Source: Streptomyces sp. NBC_00483
GTDB lineage: Bacteria > Actinomycetota > Actinomycetes > Streptomycetales > Streptomycetaceae
Length of the DNA stretch: 64,000 nt
Direction: 5' to 3'
Assembly (NCBI RefSeq): GCF_036013745.1
Contig: NZ_CP107880.1
Location: 5,518,001-5,582,000 of the forward strand
The notes beneath the pieces were generated by a model. That model did not search any database. It worked only from the letters and a program-made list of their open reading frames with translations, and had not been told where the DNA came from. This document shows, one piece after another, positions 16,673 to 26,287 of the stretch; positions within the stretch are counted from its first letter, which is position 1; the number at the start of each line of letters is the position of its first letter. The position numbers and the translations under genes were made by a program.

Positions 16673-17587
16673 ATGGGGAACTTCTTGGCAGGCAAGGTCG
16701 TCGCCGTCACGGGAGCGGGGCGAGGCATCGGCAGGGCGGTGGCGCTCGCGTGCGCCGCCGAGGGCGCCAAGGTCGTCGTCAACGACTACGGGGTGTCCAT
16801 AGAAGGCGGCGAGCCCACGTCGGACGTGGCGCTGGGCGTCGTCAAGGAGATCGAGGCGGCGGGCGGCAGCGCCGTGGCCGTGGCCGACGACGTGTCGACG
16901 ATGGCCGGTGGTCAGCGCATCGTGGACACGGCCGTGAACGAGTACGGGCGGATCGACGGAGTGGTGTGCGTCGCCGGGATCCTGCGCGAGCGGATGCTGT
17001 TCAACATGGCCGAGGAGGAGTGGGACCCGGTCGTCCAGACCCACCTCAAGGGCACCTTCACCGTCTTCCGTGCCGCGTCCGCCGTCATGCGCAAGCAGAA
17101 GACCGGCACGCTCATCGGCTTCACCAGCGGCAACCATCAGGGCTCCGTGGCGCAGGCCAACTACGCCTCGGCCAAGGGCGGCATCATCTCCCTCGTACGG
17201 AGCGCGGCGCTCGGGCTCAACAAGTACGGCGTGACCGCGAATGCCGTCGCGCCCGTGGCCCGTACGCGGATGTCGGCGAACGTGCCGATGACGCTGAAGG
17301 AGATCGGGGAGCCGGAGGACGTCGCGGCGTTCGTCGTCTATCTGCTCAGCGAGCGGGCCCGCGAGGAGAAGATCACCGGGCAGGTGTACACGGTGGCCGG
17401 GCCGAAGATCGCCGTGTGGGCGCAGCCGCGCGAGCTGCGCGCCGGGTACGCGGAGGGCGGGTCCTGGACGCCGGAGAAGATCGCGGACTTTCTGCCGGGG
17501 ACGGTCGGCACCGACCCCATGCCGCTCCTTGAACAGCTGCAGGAGATGGCCCGGGCGGCGGCCGCCAAGGAACGACCCAACCAGTAA
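16673..17587 (+). CDS. SDR oxidoreductase, 3-hydroxyacyl-CoA dehydrogenase type
   Basis: 304 residues. NAD-binding motif TGAGRGIG near residue 13; catalytic Tyr and Lys in NYASAKGG near 163. It resembles the dehydrogenase half of peroxisomal multifunctional enzyme 2 (17-beta-HSD4 type), including the VVVNDYGVSIEGG segment, so it probably oxidises a 3-hydroxyacyl-CoA made after the dehydrogenase and hydratase steps. An AAGGGG ribosome binding site precedes ATG 16673. It is the first gene of the SDR-dehydrogenase-alcohol dehydrogenase operon under operator 4. Confidence 0.88.
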   Translation: MGNFLAGKVVAVTGAGRGIGRAVALACAAEGAKVVVNDYGVSIEGGEPTSDVALGVVKEIEAAGGSAVAVADDVSTMAGGQRIVDTAVNEYGRIDGVVCVAGILRERMLFNMAEEEWDPVVQTHLKGTFTVFRAASAVMRKQKTGTLIGFTSGNHQGSVAQANYASAKGGIISLVRSAALGLNKYGVTANAVAPVARTRMSANVPMTLKEIGEPEDVAAFVVYLLSERAREEKITGQVYTVAGPKIAVWAQPRELRAGYAEGGSWTPEKIADFLPGTVGTDPMPLLEQLQEMARAAAAKERPNQ

Positions 17588-17602
17588 CGGGGGTGGCGGG
17601 GC

Positions 17603-18790
17603 GTGGAGTTCGGGTTCGACAAGACGGACGAGGCCTTCAGGGGCGAGGTCCGGGAGTGGCTCGAGAAACATCTGGACGAGCGGTTCACGGCCGCCGTGGG
17701 GCGCGGCGGCCCGGGCAGTGAGCACGAGGGCGGCGCCGAACGGCGCGCCTGGGAACAGGAGTTGGGCACGGGCGGCTGGATCGGCATCGGCTGGGGCCGG
17801 GAGGGCTTCGGCAACCGTGTCGCCACGCTGACCCAGCAGGTCGTCTGGGCGGAGGAGTACGCGCGCGTACGGGCGCCGGGCCGCTACGGCCACATCGGCG
17901 AGAACCTCCTGGCCCCCACCCTGCTCGCGTACGGCACCGAGGAGCAGCAGCGCCGCTTCCTGCCCGGCATCGCCCGCGGCGAGGACCTCTGGTGCCAGGG
18001 CTACAGCGAGCCGGGGGCGGGCTCCGACCTGGCGTCGCTGCGTACGTCGGCGAGCCGGGGGAGCGACGGCCGCTGGCGGGTGACCGGCCAGAAGGTGTGG
18101 ACGTCGCTCGCGCACGAGGCCGACTGGTGCTTCGTCCTCGCCCGCACCGACCCGGACGCGCGCCGCCACAAGGGCATCTCCTTCCTCCTGGTCCCCATGG
18201 ACCAGCCGGACCACATCGACGTACGGCCGATCCGGCAGCTCACCGGGACGAGCGAGTTCAACGAGGTGTTCTTCGACGGCGCCGTCGCCGAGGAGGTCGT
18301 CGGCGGCGAGGGCGACGGGTGGAAGGTCGCCATGGGGCTGCTCGCCTTCGAGCGCGGCGTGTCGACGCTGGCCCAGCAGGTCGGATTCGCCGAGGAGCTG
18401 CGGGCGGTCGTGGCGGCCGCCGTCGAGTCCGGGGCGGACCGCGACCCGCTCGTACGCGCCCAGCTCGTACGCCTGTGGGCCGAGCTGCGGACCATGCGGT
18501 GGAACGCGCTGCGCACCCTCGGCGGCGCGCCCGACGCCGGTGCGCCGAGCGTCGCCAAGCTGCTGTGGGGCGGCTGGCACCAGCGGCTCGGGGAGCTGGC
18601 CCTGCGGGTGCGGGGCGCGGCGGCGTCCGTCGGCCCCACGGACTGGACACCCGACGCACCCTACGAACTCGACGAACAGCAACGGCTGTTCCTCTTCACC
18701 CGCGCCGACACGATCTACGGCGGCTCGGACGAGATCCAGCGCACCATCATCGCCGAGCGCGTGCTCGGCCTGCCCAGGGAGGCCACGTGA
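17603..18790 (+). CDS. acyl-CoA dehydrogenase
   Basis: 395 residues from GTG 17603, behind a GGGGTGGCGGGG ribosome binding site. Full-length dehydrogenase: CQGYSEPGAGSDLASL near residue 132, QKVWTSLAHEADWC near 166, and C-terminal GGSDEIQRTIIAERVLGLP near 375 (FAD-binding). It belongs to the same subgroup as the 12623 gene but has no short partner beside it; the dehydrogenase at 31975 could be the partner. Lies 15 bp after the SDR gene and overlaps the next gene by 4 bp (GTGA). Confidence 0.9.
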   Translation: MEFGFDKTDEAFRGEVREWLEKHLDERFTAAVGRGGPGSEHEGGAERRAWEQELGTGGWIGIGWGREGFGNRVATLTQQVVWAEEYARVRAPGRYGHIGENLLAPTLLAYGTEEQQRRFLPGIARGEDLWCQGYSEPGAGSDLASLRTSASRGSDGRWRVTGQKVWTSLAHEADWCFVLARTDPDARRHKGISFLLVPMDQPDHIDVRPIRQLTGTSEFNEVFFDGAVAEEVVGGEGDGWKVAMGLLAFERGVSTLAQQVGFAEELRAVVAAAVESGADRDPLVRAQLVRLWAELRTMRWNALRTLGGAPDAGAPSVAKLLWGGWHQRLGELALRVRGAAASVGPTDWTPDAPYELDEQQRLFLFTRADTIYGGSDEIQRTIIAERVLGLPREAT

Positions 18791-19836
18791 GGGGTGTTGT
18801 GTTCGACGGCCAACAGGCCGTCGTCGTAGACGACTTGGAGATACGGGATCCGGGACCGGGGGAGGTGCTCGTCGGCGTCGCCGCCGCGGGTCTGTGCCAC
18901 AGCGACCTGTCGGTGATCGACGGGACGATCCCGTTCCCGCGCCCGGTGGTCCTCGGGCACGAGGGCGCGGGCGTGGTGGAGGCGGTGGGCGCGGGTGTGA
19001 CCCATGTGGTGCCCGGTGACCATGTGTCGCTGTCCACGCTCGCCAACTGCGGGGCCTGCGCGGAGTGCGACCGGGGCCGGCCGACGATGTGCCGCAAGGC
19101 GATCGGCATGCCGCAGAAGCCGTTCGAGCGGGGCGGCAAGAAGCTCTTCCAGTTCGCCTCGAACTCGGCGTTCGCCGAGCGGACCGTGGTGAAGGCCGTC
19201 CAGGCGGTGAAGATCCCGAAGGAGATCCCGCTGACGTCGGCGGCTCTGATCGGCTGCGGTGTGCTGACGGGTGTCGGAGCCGTGCTGAACCGGGCGAAGG
19301 TCGACCGCGGCGACTCGGTGGTCGTGATCGGCACGGGCGGCGTGGGCCTCAACGTCCTCCAGGGGGCCCGTGTCGCGGGTGCGCTGAGGATCGTCGCGGT
19401 CGACACGAATCCCGACAAGGAGGAGGTGGCGCGGCAGTTCGGCGCGACCGACTTCGTCGCCGACGTGGGGGCGGTGCGGGAGTTGCTGCCGGACGGCGCC
19501 GACCATGTCTTCGAGTGCGTGGGCCGGGTCGAGCTGATCCGCGCCGCGATCGACCTCCTCGACCGGCACGGCCAGGCCGTGATCCTCGGCATGCCGGCGG
19601 CGAAGGCGGAGGCGAGTTTCGTGCCCGCCGAACTGTTCCTCGACAAGTCGATCCTCGGCTGCCGCTACGGCTCCTCGCGCCCGCAGCGCGACATCAAGCT
19701 GTACGCGGACCTGTACGCGGAGGGCCGGCTGCTGCTCGACGAGCTGGTGACACGGACGTACCCGGTGGAGGACTTCGGGAAGGCGGTCGAGGACGCGGAG
19801 GCGGGCAGGGTGGCGCGCGGGGTCCTGACCTTCTGA
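18787..19836 (+). CDS. zinc-dependent alcohol dehydrogenase
   Basis: 349 residues from GTG 18787, which overlaps the previous stop. Class III-like MDR family: catalytic zinc ligands in GLCHSDLS and GHEGAG, structural zinc Cys cluster CGACAECDRGRPTMC near residue 85, Rossmann motif GTGGVGLNVLQG near 180, and the NAD-selecting Asp in VAVDTNPDK. It oxidises a primary or secondary alcohol with NAD. It resembles mycobacterial AdhD-type enzymes found with lipid genes. In the island it could oxidise an alcohol side chain before CoA ligation. Confidence 0.9.
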   Translation: MRGVVFDGQQAVVVDDLEIRDPGPGEVLVGVAAAGLCHSDLSVIDGTIPFPRPVVLGHEGAGVVEAVGAGVTHVVPGDHVSLSTLANCGACAECDRGRPTMCRKAIGMPQKPFERGGKKLFQFASNSAFAERTVVKAVQAVKIPKEIPLTSAALIGCGVLTGVGAVLNRAKVDRGDSVVVIGTGGVGLNVLQGARVAGALRIVAVDTNPDKEEVARQFGATDFVADVGAVRELLPDGADHVFECVGRVELIRAAIDLLDRHGQAVILGMPAAKAEASFVPAELFLDKSILGCRYGSSRPQRDIKLYADLYAEGRLLLDELVTRTYPVEDFGKAVEDAEAGRVARGVLTF

Positions 19837-19908
19837 CACGGCGGCGGGGTGTGGTGGTCCGGGGGCGCCGCACCCCTTGGCGGGCCCGGGCCGCCGCACC
19901 CCTTCCAA

Positions 19909-19925
19909 TCTGACACCCCGTCAGC
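19909..19925. promoter_or_regulatory. regulon operator 5
   Basis: TCTGACACCCCGTCAGC, 31 bp before the flavin-reductase start. It gives this gene its own control point after the SDR operon. Confidence 0.75.
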
Positions 19926-19955
19926 TTCAATGGATTTCATGATGGGACACGCAGG

Positions 19956-20570
19956 ATGATGGGACATGCAGGGATGGCGGCCACCGTCGTCCGCTACCTC
20001 AGGTCGGTCGGCGCTCCCACTGCGGAGTCACCGGTGGAGACGCTGCCGCGCCCGGATCTCCGGGCCGTCGGTGACGACGAGCGCGCACCCGTCGATCCGG
20101 CCGAATTCCGGCGTGTCATGGGCGAGTTCGCCAGCGGCGTGACCGTGGTGACGGCGGTCGAGCCGGACGCGGGCCCCGCCGGCTTCGCCTGCCAGTCCTT
20201 CGCGTCCCTGTCCCTCGACCCGCCGCTGGTCGCGTTCATGGTGGCGCGCACCTCGACGACCTGGCCGCGGATCGCCCGGGCGGGGTCGTTCTGCGTGAAC
20301 GTACTGGGCGCGGACCAGGGCGAGTTGTGCCGGGGCTTCGCGGTCAGCGGGGCGGACAAGTTCGCCGGTGTCGCGTACGACGAGGCGCCGGTGTCCGGCG
20401 CGCCGCGGCTCGACGGCGCGGCCGCGTGGATCGACTGCGCGATCCACGCGGTGCACACGGGTGGGGACCACTTGATCGTGGTGGGGCGGGTGGCGGCGCT
20501 GGGCTCAGAGGGCGGCGGCGCGGAACCCCTGGTCTTCCACCGGGGGTCCTTCGCGGCGCTACGCGACTGA
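19956..20570 (+). CDS. flavin reductase (HsaB/HpaC-like)
   Basis: About 204 residues; ATG 19956, 19959 and 19974 are all possible starts. The flavin reductase-like domain covers residues about 45-200: FRRVMGEFASGVTVVTA, then CQSFASLSLDPPLVAF and the C-terminal HTGGDHLIVVGRV. It uses NAD(P)H to reduce FMN or FAD for a two-component monooxygenase. No HsaA-type oxygenase subunit is adjacent. The nearest flavoenzyme that could need it is 26502-27674, but that protein binds its own NADPH, so the partner is unclear. Controlled by operator 5. Confidence 0.85.
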   Translation: MMGHAGMAATVVRYLRSVGAPTAESPVETLPRPDLRAVGDDERAPVDPAEFRRVMGEFASGVTVVTAVEPDAGPAGFACQSFASLSLDPPLVAFMVARTSTTWPRIARAGSFCVNVLGADQGELCRGFAVSGADKFAGVAYDEAPVSGAPRLDGAAAWIDCAIHAVHTGGDHLIVVGRVAALGSEGGGAEPLVFHRGSFAALRD

Positions 20571-21896
20571 CGCGGCTGACGGGTCGGGGGTGGCCGGAGC
20601 GGTGTCCGCGCGGCCCCGCCGGATGATCAGCGACATCAGCGCCGCCGCCGCGCACAGCGCGCCCGAGGCGTACCAGACCACGTCGTACGAGCCGAAGACA
20701 TCCCGCGCCACTCCACCCAGGAAGGCCACGACCGCGGCCCCCACCTGGTGCGAGGCGAGCACCCAGCCGAACACGATCGCGCTGTCCTCGCCGTAGTGCT
20801 CGCGGCACAACGCGATCGTCGGCGGCACCGTGGCGACCCAGTCCAGACCGTAGAAGACGATGAAGAACAGCATCGGCGGCCTGACCTCGGGCGCGAGCAG
20901 CATCGGCAGGAACAGCAGCGAGATCCCGCGCAGCGCGTAGTACACGGCGAGCAGCCGGCGCGCCTCGATCCGGTCGGTGAACCAGCCCGAGGCGACCGTC
21001 CCGACGACGTCGAAGACACCGATGACCGCGAGCAGCGAGGCGGCCGTGGTGATGGGCATGTGGTGGTCGTGGGCCGCGGGCACGAAGTGCGTCTTGACCA
21101 GGCCGTTCGTCGAGGCGCCGCAGATCGCGAAGGTCCCGGCGAGCAGCCAGAAGGGCCCGGTGCGGGCGGCCTTCACGAGGACGGACACGGCCCGCTTCCC
21201 CGCTCCCCGGACGGGCGCGGGCTTCGGCACGAACTCCTTTGCTCCGTACGGCTCCACACCGGCGTCGGCGGGGTGGTCGCGCAGCAGCAGCCACACCAGT
21301 GGGACCACGGCGAGCGCCGACAGCGCCACGGTCACGGCGGCGGGCCGCCAGCCGTGCCGGTCGACGATCCAGGACAGCAGCGGCAGGAAGACCAGCTGCC
21401 CGGAGGCCCCGGCCGCGGTCAGCACGCCGGTGACAAGCCCGCGCCGCGCGACGAACCAGCGGTTGGTGACGGTCGCGGCGAAGGCGAGCGCCATCGACCC
21501 GCTCCCGAGCCCCACCAACACACCCCAGTACATGACCAGTTGCCACGCAGCGGTCATCCATACGGTGAGCAGCGACCCGACGGAGATGACGGTCAGCGCG
21601 ACCGCCACCACCTTCCGTATCCCGTACCGGTCCATGAGCGCGGCGGCGAACGGGGCCGTGACCCCGTACAGCGCGAGATTCACGGACACGGCGAATCCGA
21701 TGGTGCCGCGCGACCAGCCGAACCCCGTGTCGGGATCGTGCAGCGGCTCGATGAGCAGCCCGGGCAGGGAGGCGAAGGCGGCGGCGCCGACGATGGTCAC
21801 GAAGGTCACGGCGGCTACGGCCCAGGCACGGTGGGGCCGGCGACGTCTCTGCCGGGCGCCGTCCTGAGCCTTCGGTGGTGTCTGCGTCTCGGTCAC
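20559..21896 (-). CDS. MFS transporter
   Basis: About 445 residues from GTG 21896; an ATG at 21950 would add 18 residues. Twelve membrane segments in two halves joined by a charged loop near residue 200-220 (DAGVEPYGAKEFVPKP). The first half carries the DRYGIRKV loop motif of the major facilitator family. It resembles monocarboxylate/oxalate-formate antiporters (OFA-like), so it may carry an organic acid. The stop overlaps the convergent flavin-reductase end by 12 bp. No 17-bp operator lies in its promoter. It is divergent from the GlxA-type regulator. Confidence 0.85.
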   Translation of the reverse strand: MTETQTPPKAQDGARQRRRRPHRAWAVAAVTFVTIVGAAAFASLPGLLIEPLHDPDTGFGWSRGTIGFAVSVNLALYGVTAPFAAALMDRYGIRKVVAVALTVISVGSLLTVWMTAAWQLVMYWGVLVGLGSGSMALAFAATVTNRWFVARRGLVTGVLTAAGASGQLVFLPLLSWIVDRHGWRPAAVTVALSALAVVPLVWLLLRDHPADAGVEPYGAKEFVPKPAPVRGAGKRAVSVLVKAARTGPFWLLAGTFAICGASTNGLVKTHFVPAAHDHHMPITTAASLLAVIGVFDVVGTVASGWFTDRIEARRLLAVYYALRGISLLFLPMLLAPEVRPPMLFFIVFYGLDWVATVPPTIALCREHYGEDSAIVFGWVLASHQVGAAVVAFLGGVARDVFGSYDVVWYASGALCAAAALMSLIIRRGRADTAPATPDPSAASVA

Positions 21897-21954
21897 CCGA
21901 AAAGCTTCGGCGATCCCCGCACCCGGAACGAGTGGCCCGAATGCCATCATTCGC

Positions 21955-21960
21955 TAGGAT
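21955..21960 (+). promoter_or_regulatory. -10 box of a leaderless transcript
   Basis: TAGGAT lies 6 bp before ATG 21967 and there is no ribosome binding site, as in leaderless Streptomyces genes. Confidence 0.6.
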
Positions 21961-21966
21961 CGGGCC

Positions 21967-23004
21967 ATGGGACCCACGCGAGGCACCGGACGTACCCGAC
22001 GGACCCGACGGCACACCCCGCACCGCATCGCGGTGCTCGCGCTCGACGGCCTCATCCCCTTCGAGTTCGGCATCCCCCAGCGCATCTTCGGCCGCGCCCG
22101 TGACGCCACGGGAGCGCGCCTGTACGAGGTGGTGACCTGCGCGGTCCGCGAGCCGGGGAGGGTGCAGACCGACGCCGACTATGCGATCCACGTGGAGCAC
22201 GGCCCGGATGCCCTTGCCACCGCGGACACGGTCATCGTCCCGGCCTCGTACGAGATGGGTCCCGTCTACGAAGAGGGCCGTCTCACACCGGAGTTGGAGG
22301 CGGCGCTGGCGTGGATCCGCCCCGGGACCCGCATGGTCTCGATCTGCACCGGCAGCTACGTTCTCGCCGCGGCGGGCCTGCTCGACGGCCGGCCCGCCAC
22401 CACGCACTGGGCGGACGCCGACCACTTCCAGCGCCTCTTCCCGCACATCAAGGTCGACCCCAACGTGCTGTTCATCGACGACGGCGACGTGCTCTCGTCG
22501 GCGGGCGTCGCCGCGGGCATCGACCTGTGCCTGCACCTCGTACGGCGCGACCACGGTGCCGCAGTCGCCAACGACGTGGCCCGCCGCACCGTCGTACCGC
22601 CGCACCGGGACGGCGGCCAGGCCCAGTACATCGAACGCCCGCTCCCTGAGCCCCAGTTGGCGTCCACCGCGCGCGCCCGCGCGTGGGCCCTCGACCACCT
22701 CCACGAGCCGCTCCAGCTCCGCGACCTGGCCGACCGCGAATCCCTTTCCGTACGCACCTTCACCCGCCGCTTCCGGGAGGAGGTGGGCGTCAGCCCCGGC
22801 CAGTGGCTCACCGGCCAGCGCGTGGAACGCGCCCGCCACCTCCTGGAGACCTCCGGCCTCTCCATCGACGAGGTGGCCCGCCGCTCGGGCTTCGGCACGG
22901 CCCAGTCCATGCGCCAGCACCTGCATTCCACACTGGGGGTCACGCCCACGGCGTATCGGAGGACGTTCCGGGCGGGGAGTGTGGGGAGCGAGAGTGTGGC
23001 GTGA
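21967..23004 (+). CDS. GlxA-family (DJ-1/PfpI plus AraC) transcriptional regulator
   Basis: 345 residues. Residues about 20-195 form a class I glutamine amidotransferase-like/DJ-1 domain with the nucleophile-elbow Cys in SICTGSYVLAAAGLL near residue 122. Residues about 235-335 form an AraC HTH domain (LRDLADRESLSVRTFTRRF, then IDEVARRSGFGTAQSMRQH). Such proteins activate genes for amine, amino-acid or redox metabolism. Probably leaderless. The divergent MFS gene is its likely target. Confidence 0.9.
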   Translation: MGPTRGTGRTRRTRRHTPHRIAVLALDGLIPFEFGIPQRIFGRARDATGARLYEVVTCAVREPGRVQTDADYAIHVEHGPDALATADTVIVPASYEMGPVYEEGRLTPELEAALAWIRPGTRMVSICTGSYVLAAAGLLDGRPATTHWADADHFQRLFPHIKVDPNVLFIDDGDVLSSAGVAAGIDLCLHLVRRDHGAAVANDVARRTVVPPHRDGGQAQYIERPLPEPQLASTARARAWALDHLHEPLQLRDLADRESLSVRTFTRRFREEVGVSPGQWLTGQRVERARHLLETSGLSIDEVARRSGFGTAQSMRQHLHSTLGVTPTAYRRTFRAGSVGSESVA

Positions 23005-23031
23005 GGGGCGCGTGAGGCCCGCAGAACGTGG

Positions 23032-23076
23032 ACTGTGACGTGAATCTTCGGATCTGTCGAAGATCCACGTCACAGT
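23032..23076. terminator. strong bidirectional hairpin terminator
   Basis: 19-bp near-perfect stem (23032-23050 with 23058-23076, one mismatch) and a 7-nt loop. Lies between the convergent GlxA and enoyl-CoA hydratase genes. Confidence 0.88.
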
Positions 23077-23112
23077 ACGGAGTACGGGTCCGGAGCCCGG
23101 AGCACGGGCGGC

Positions 23113-23976
23113 TCAGCGGCCCCTGAACTCGGGCCGCCGGCGCTCCACGAAGCTCGCGACGCCCTCGTTCGCGTCGTGCGTGCCCATGTTGAGTTCCTGG
23201 GCCGTGGCCTCCGCCGCGAGGGCCGTGGAGCGGTCCGAGTCGAGGGAGGCGTTGACCAGTGCCTTGGTCATGGCGAGCGCACGCGTGGGGCCCGCCGCGA
23301 GGCGTTCCGCCCACTCCCTCGCCACCTTCGGCAACTCGCCGTCCGGTACGACCCGGTTGACCAGGCCGAGCCGCTCCGCGTCGGCGGCGGGCAGCGCGTC
23401 GCCGAAGAACATCAGCTCCTTGGCGCGCTGCGGGCCGATCAGGCGGGGGAGGAGGTAGGCGCCGCCCCCGTCCGGGACGAGGCCGCGGCGGACGAACACC
23501 TCGATGAACCGCGCCGACTCGGCCGCCAGGACCAGGTCGCAGGCCAGTGCGAGGTGCGCCCCGATGCCCGCCGCCGTGCCGTTCACCGCCGCGATCACCG
23601 GCTTCTCGCAGTCCTGGACGGCGGTGATCAGGCGCTGCGCGCCGAGGCGGATCATGCGGGCCACGTCGCCCGTCACCCGCTCCCCGGCGTCCGCGCCCCC
23701 GCCCCGCAGGTCGGCCCCGGCGCAGAAGCCCTTGCCCGTCGCGGTGATCACGACGGCCCGTACGTCCGGGTCCGCGGAGGCCTCGGCGAGCAGCGAGATG
23801 ACGCGTTCCCGCTGGTCCCAGGTGACGGCGTTCATGGCCTCGGGCCGGTTGAGGGTGATCCACGAGACGCCGTTGTCAGTGGCGTGCAGTACCAATGAGT
23901 CCAGGGACTTTTCGGGTTGCGTGGCTTGTGTTGGTTGCGTTGGTTGTTCAGGTTCTGCGGGGGAGGGCTGGGTCAT
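23113..23976 (-). CDS. enoyl-CoA hydratase/isomerase family protein
   Basis: 287 residues. Crotonase fold: NRPEAMNAVTW near residue 40, oxyanion-hole stretch TATGKGFCAGADLRGG near 83, and the catalytic segment AVNGTAAGIGAHLALACDLV near 130. It lacks the first glutamate of strict hydratases at the usual position (GAHLALA), so an isomerase or different hydration role is possible. The N-terminal 30 residues are a PTQ-rich repeat made by a GTTGG-type repeat in the DNA. It lies 43 bp after the NDP-forming ligase gene in one operon. Confidence 0.88.
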   Translation of the reverse strand: MTQPSPAEPEQPTQPTQATQPEKSLDSLVLHATDNGVSWITLNRPEAMNAVTWDQRERVISLLAEASADPDVRAVVITATGKGFCAGADLRGGGADAGERVTGDVARMIRLGAQRLITAVQDCEKPVIAAVNGTAAGIGAHLALACDLVLAAESARFIEVFVRRGLVPDGGGAYLLPRLIGPQRAKELMFFGDALPAADAERLGLVNRVVPDGELPKVAREWAERLAAGPTRALAMTKALVNASLDSDRSTALAAEATAQELNMGTHDANEGVASFVERRRPEFRGR

Positions 23977-24019
23977 GGGGGAGCTCCGTCTTGTCGGCGG
24001 TGGAGGGGCGGCGGCCGGT

Positions 24020-26242
24020 TCAGCGGCACACGGCGAGGGCGTCGAGGGCGACCGCGCCCTGGCCGCGTGGCAGCACCATCAGCGGGTTGATGTCCAGCTC
24101 GGCGAGGTCGTCGCCGAGTTCGAGCGCCATCCGCTGCACGCGCAGGATCACCTCGACCAGCGCGTCGATGTCGACGGGCGGCGCCCCCCTGACCCCGTCG
24201 AGCAGGGCCCGCCCGCGGAGTTGGTCGAGCACGGCCCGCGCCTGGCTCTCGCCGAAGGGCGGCACGGCGACGGCGGTGTCCCGCAGCACTTCTACGAGTA
24301 CGCCGCCGAGGCCGACGGTGACGGTGGGGCCGAACAGGTCGTCGCGGGTGACGCCGACGACCATCTCCACGCCCCGCTCGACCATCTGGCAGACGAGAAC
24401 GCCGTCGAGCTCGATGCCCTCGTAGCGGGCGATGTCGGTGAGTTCGCGGTACGCGTCCCGTACCTGGCTCGCGGACGTCAATCCGACCTTGACCAGGCCG
24501 AGTTCGGACTTGTGGGCGAGCTGGGGCGCCGATGCCTTCATGACGACCGGGTAGCCGACGAGGGAGGCGGCCCGCACCGCCGCCGCGGCGCTCGTCACCA
24601 GCTGCTCGCGCGGCACCCGGATCCCGTACGCCCGCAGCAGCTGCTTGGCCGCGTGCTCGCTCAGCTGGTGGCCCGGGCGCATCAGGGCCTGCGCCTTGCG
24701 GAAGGAGGGCGAGGGCGTGCGCGGCGCCTCGTCGAAGGGAGAGACGTACGAGGCCGTGAAGCGGTGGTGGTCGAGGTAGGCGCGGACCGCGCTGATGCAG
24801 TTGGCGAAGGTGCGGAAGGTGGCGACGCGGGAGGAGCCGAGGAGGGTCGTGCGGTAGGCGTCCTCCGTGCCGACGGGCGAGCCCCACACCACGCATACCA
24901 GCTTGTCCGTCTGCTCGGCCGCGTCCACCAGGTCCTGCGCCAGTTTGTCGCTCATGGGAGGGAAGGGGCCGGTGATGGGGCAGATGAGGACGCCCACGGA
25001 CGGGTCGGCCAGGATCGCGTCGATGATCTTGCGGCCGCGCCAGTCGCCGACCGGGTGGCCGCCGTTGTCGACCGGGTTCGCCACGCTCAGGTAGTCGGGT
25101 ATCCACTGGTGCAGTTCGTTCTGCTTCTCCTGGGGGAGAGTCGGGAGGTGGAGGCCGGCTTCCGTGGCCAGGTCGGAGAAGTGGGCGCCTGTGCCGCCGG
25201 AGATCGAGTAGACGACGACGCCGTCGGCCTGCGGCGGCTTCGCGCGGGCCAACAGGGCGGAGGTGTCCTGGAGTTCGTCGAGCCCGTCGACGCGGATGAC
25301 GCCGAACTGCCGCATGGCGGCGTCCACGACGGTGTCGGCGCCGGTGAGCTTCCCGGTGTGCGATGCGGCGGTGCGGGCGCCGGTCTCCGTCCGGCCGACC
25401 TTCACGGCGACGACCGGCACCCCTTCGCGTGCGGCCCGGTCGGCGGCGAGGAGGAAGGAGCGGCCGTCCTTGAGGCCCTCCACGTAGCAGGCGATGGCGC
25501 CGACCTCGGGGCGTTGAGAGAAGTACGAGATGAAGTCGGCGGTCTCCAGGTCGGCCTCGTTGCCGGTCGGCGCCCAGTGGGAGAGCCGGATGCCGAGCTC
25601 TTGGAGGGAGAAGACGGGGCGGCCCTGGTGGCCGGACTGGGTGATCAGTGCGATGGCCGGCCCGTCGAGGTCCTCGCGGAAGCGCTCGAAGGCGTTGAGG
25701 TTGGTGTTCGGGCCGAGCAGCCGCAGCCCGGACCGCTCCACGGCGGCGGAGAGCCGGGCCTGCGCGGCGGCGCCCTCGCCACCGGTCTCGGCGAACCCGG
25801 ACGCGAAGGCGACGGCGAACTTCACCTTCGTGTCGGCGAGTTGCTCGATGACGGGCAGCGGATCGGCGACGAGCAGCACGGCGAGGTCGACCTGCTCGGG
25901 CAGCTCGGCGACGGAGGAGGAGCAGGGGAGGCCGAAGACCGTCTCGCGGGTGGGGTGCACCGGATACAGGCGCGCGCCGACCCGCTCCGCCCAGCCCATC
26001 AACTGCCGGGTGATGCCGGTGTTGGGTCGCCCCTCGGCATCGGACGCGCCGACGACGGCGACGGACTCGGGCCGGAAGAACCGGTCCAGGTCCGGTACGT
26101 CGGAGTGCAGCGGGAGGCCGCTGACGTCCAGCTCTTCGGTACCGGCCCGCCCGTGCACGGCGGGTCCGGGCTGCTCACCGCAGGCGATCACGCGGGCCCG
26201 GCGGGAGTCGGTGGTCAGGGTGCCATACGTCGATCCAAGCAT
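24020..26242 (-). CDS. acyl-CoA ligase, NDP-forming (acetate-CoA ligase family)
   Basis: 740 residues. CoA-binding domain at about 50-175 (RPESVAVVGASDAEGRPN), succinyl-CoA-ligase-like domains at about 180-480 with the phospho-His in ASHTGKLTGAD near 315, and an ATP-grasp domain at about 530-735 (AKQLLRAYGIRVPREQLV, VMKASAPQLAHKSELGLV). It makes or uses acyl-CoA with ADP/ATP through a phosphohistidine. Here it may recover energy from a short acyl-CoA product or activate an acid. Two operators lie 127-167 bp upstream. Confidence 0.88.
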   Translation of the reverse strand: MLGSTYGTLTTDSRRARVIACGEQPGPAVHGRAGTEELDVSGLPLHSDVPDLDRFFRPESVAVVGASDAEGRPNTGITRQLMGWAERVGARLYPVHPTRETVFGLPCSSSVAELPEQVDLAVLLVADPLPVIEQLADTKVKFAVAFASGFAETGGEGAAAQARLSAAVERSGLRLLGPNTNLNAFERFREDLDGPAIALITQSGHQGRPVFSLQELGIRLSHWAPTGNEADLETADFISYFSQRPEVGAIACYVEGLKDGRSFLLAADRAAREGVPVVAVKVGRTETGARTAASHTGKLTGADTVVDAAMRQFGVIRVDGLDELQDTSALLARAKPPQADGVVVYSISGGTGAHFSDLATEAGLHLPTLPQEKQNELHQWIPDYLSVANPVDNGGHPVGDWRGRKIIDAILADPSVGVLICPITGPFPPMSDKLAQDLVDAAEQTDKLVCVVWGSPVGTEDAYRTTLLGSSRVATFRTFANCISAVRAYLDHHRFTASYVSPFDEAPRTPSPSFRKAQALMRPGHQLSEHAAKQLLRAYGIRVPREQLVTSAAAAVRAASLVGYPVVMKASAPQLAHKSELGLVKVGLTSASQVRDAYRELTDIARYEGIELDGVLVCQMVERGVEMVVGVTRDDLFGPTVTVGLGGVLVEVLRDTAVAVPPFGESQARAVLDQLRGRALLDGVRGAPPVDIDALVEVILRVQRMALELGDDLAELDINPLMVLPRGQGAVALDALAVCR

Positions 26243-26287
26243 CGGTCCGCCCGCTCCTGTGTGTCAGCGACATCTCTTGCCTGTGCG

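Noticed and set aside
20571..20590. ACTGACGCGGCTGACGG near the MFS/flavin-reductase junction
   Set aside because: It is a direct repeat of half-sites, not a palindrome, and lies at gene ends.
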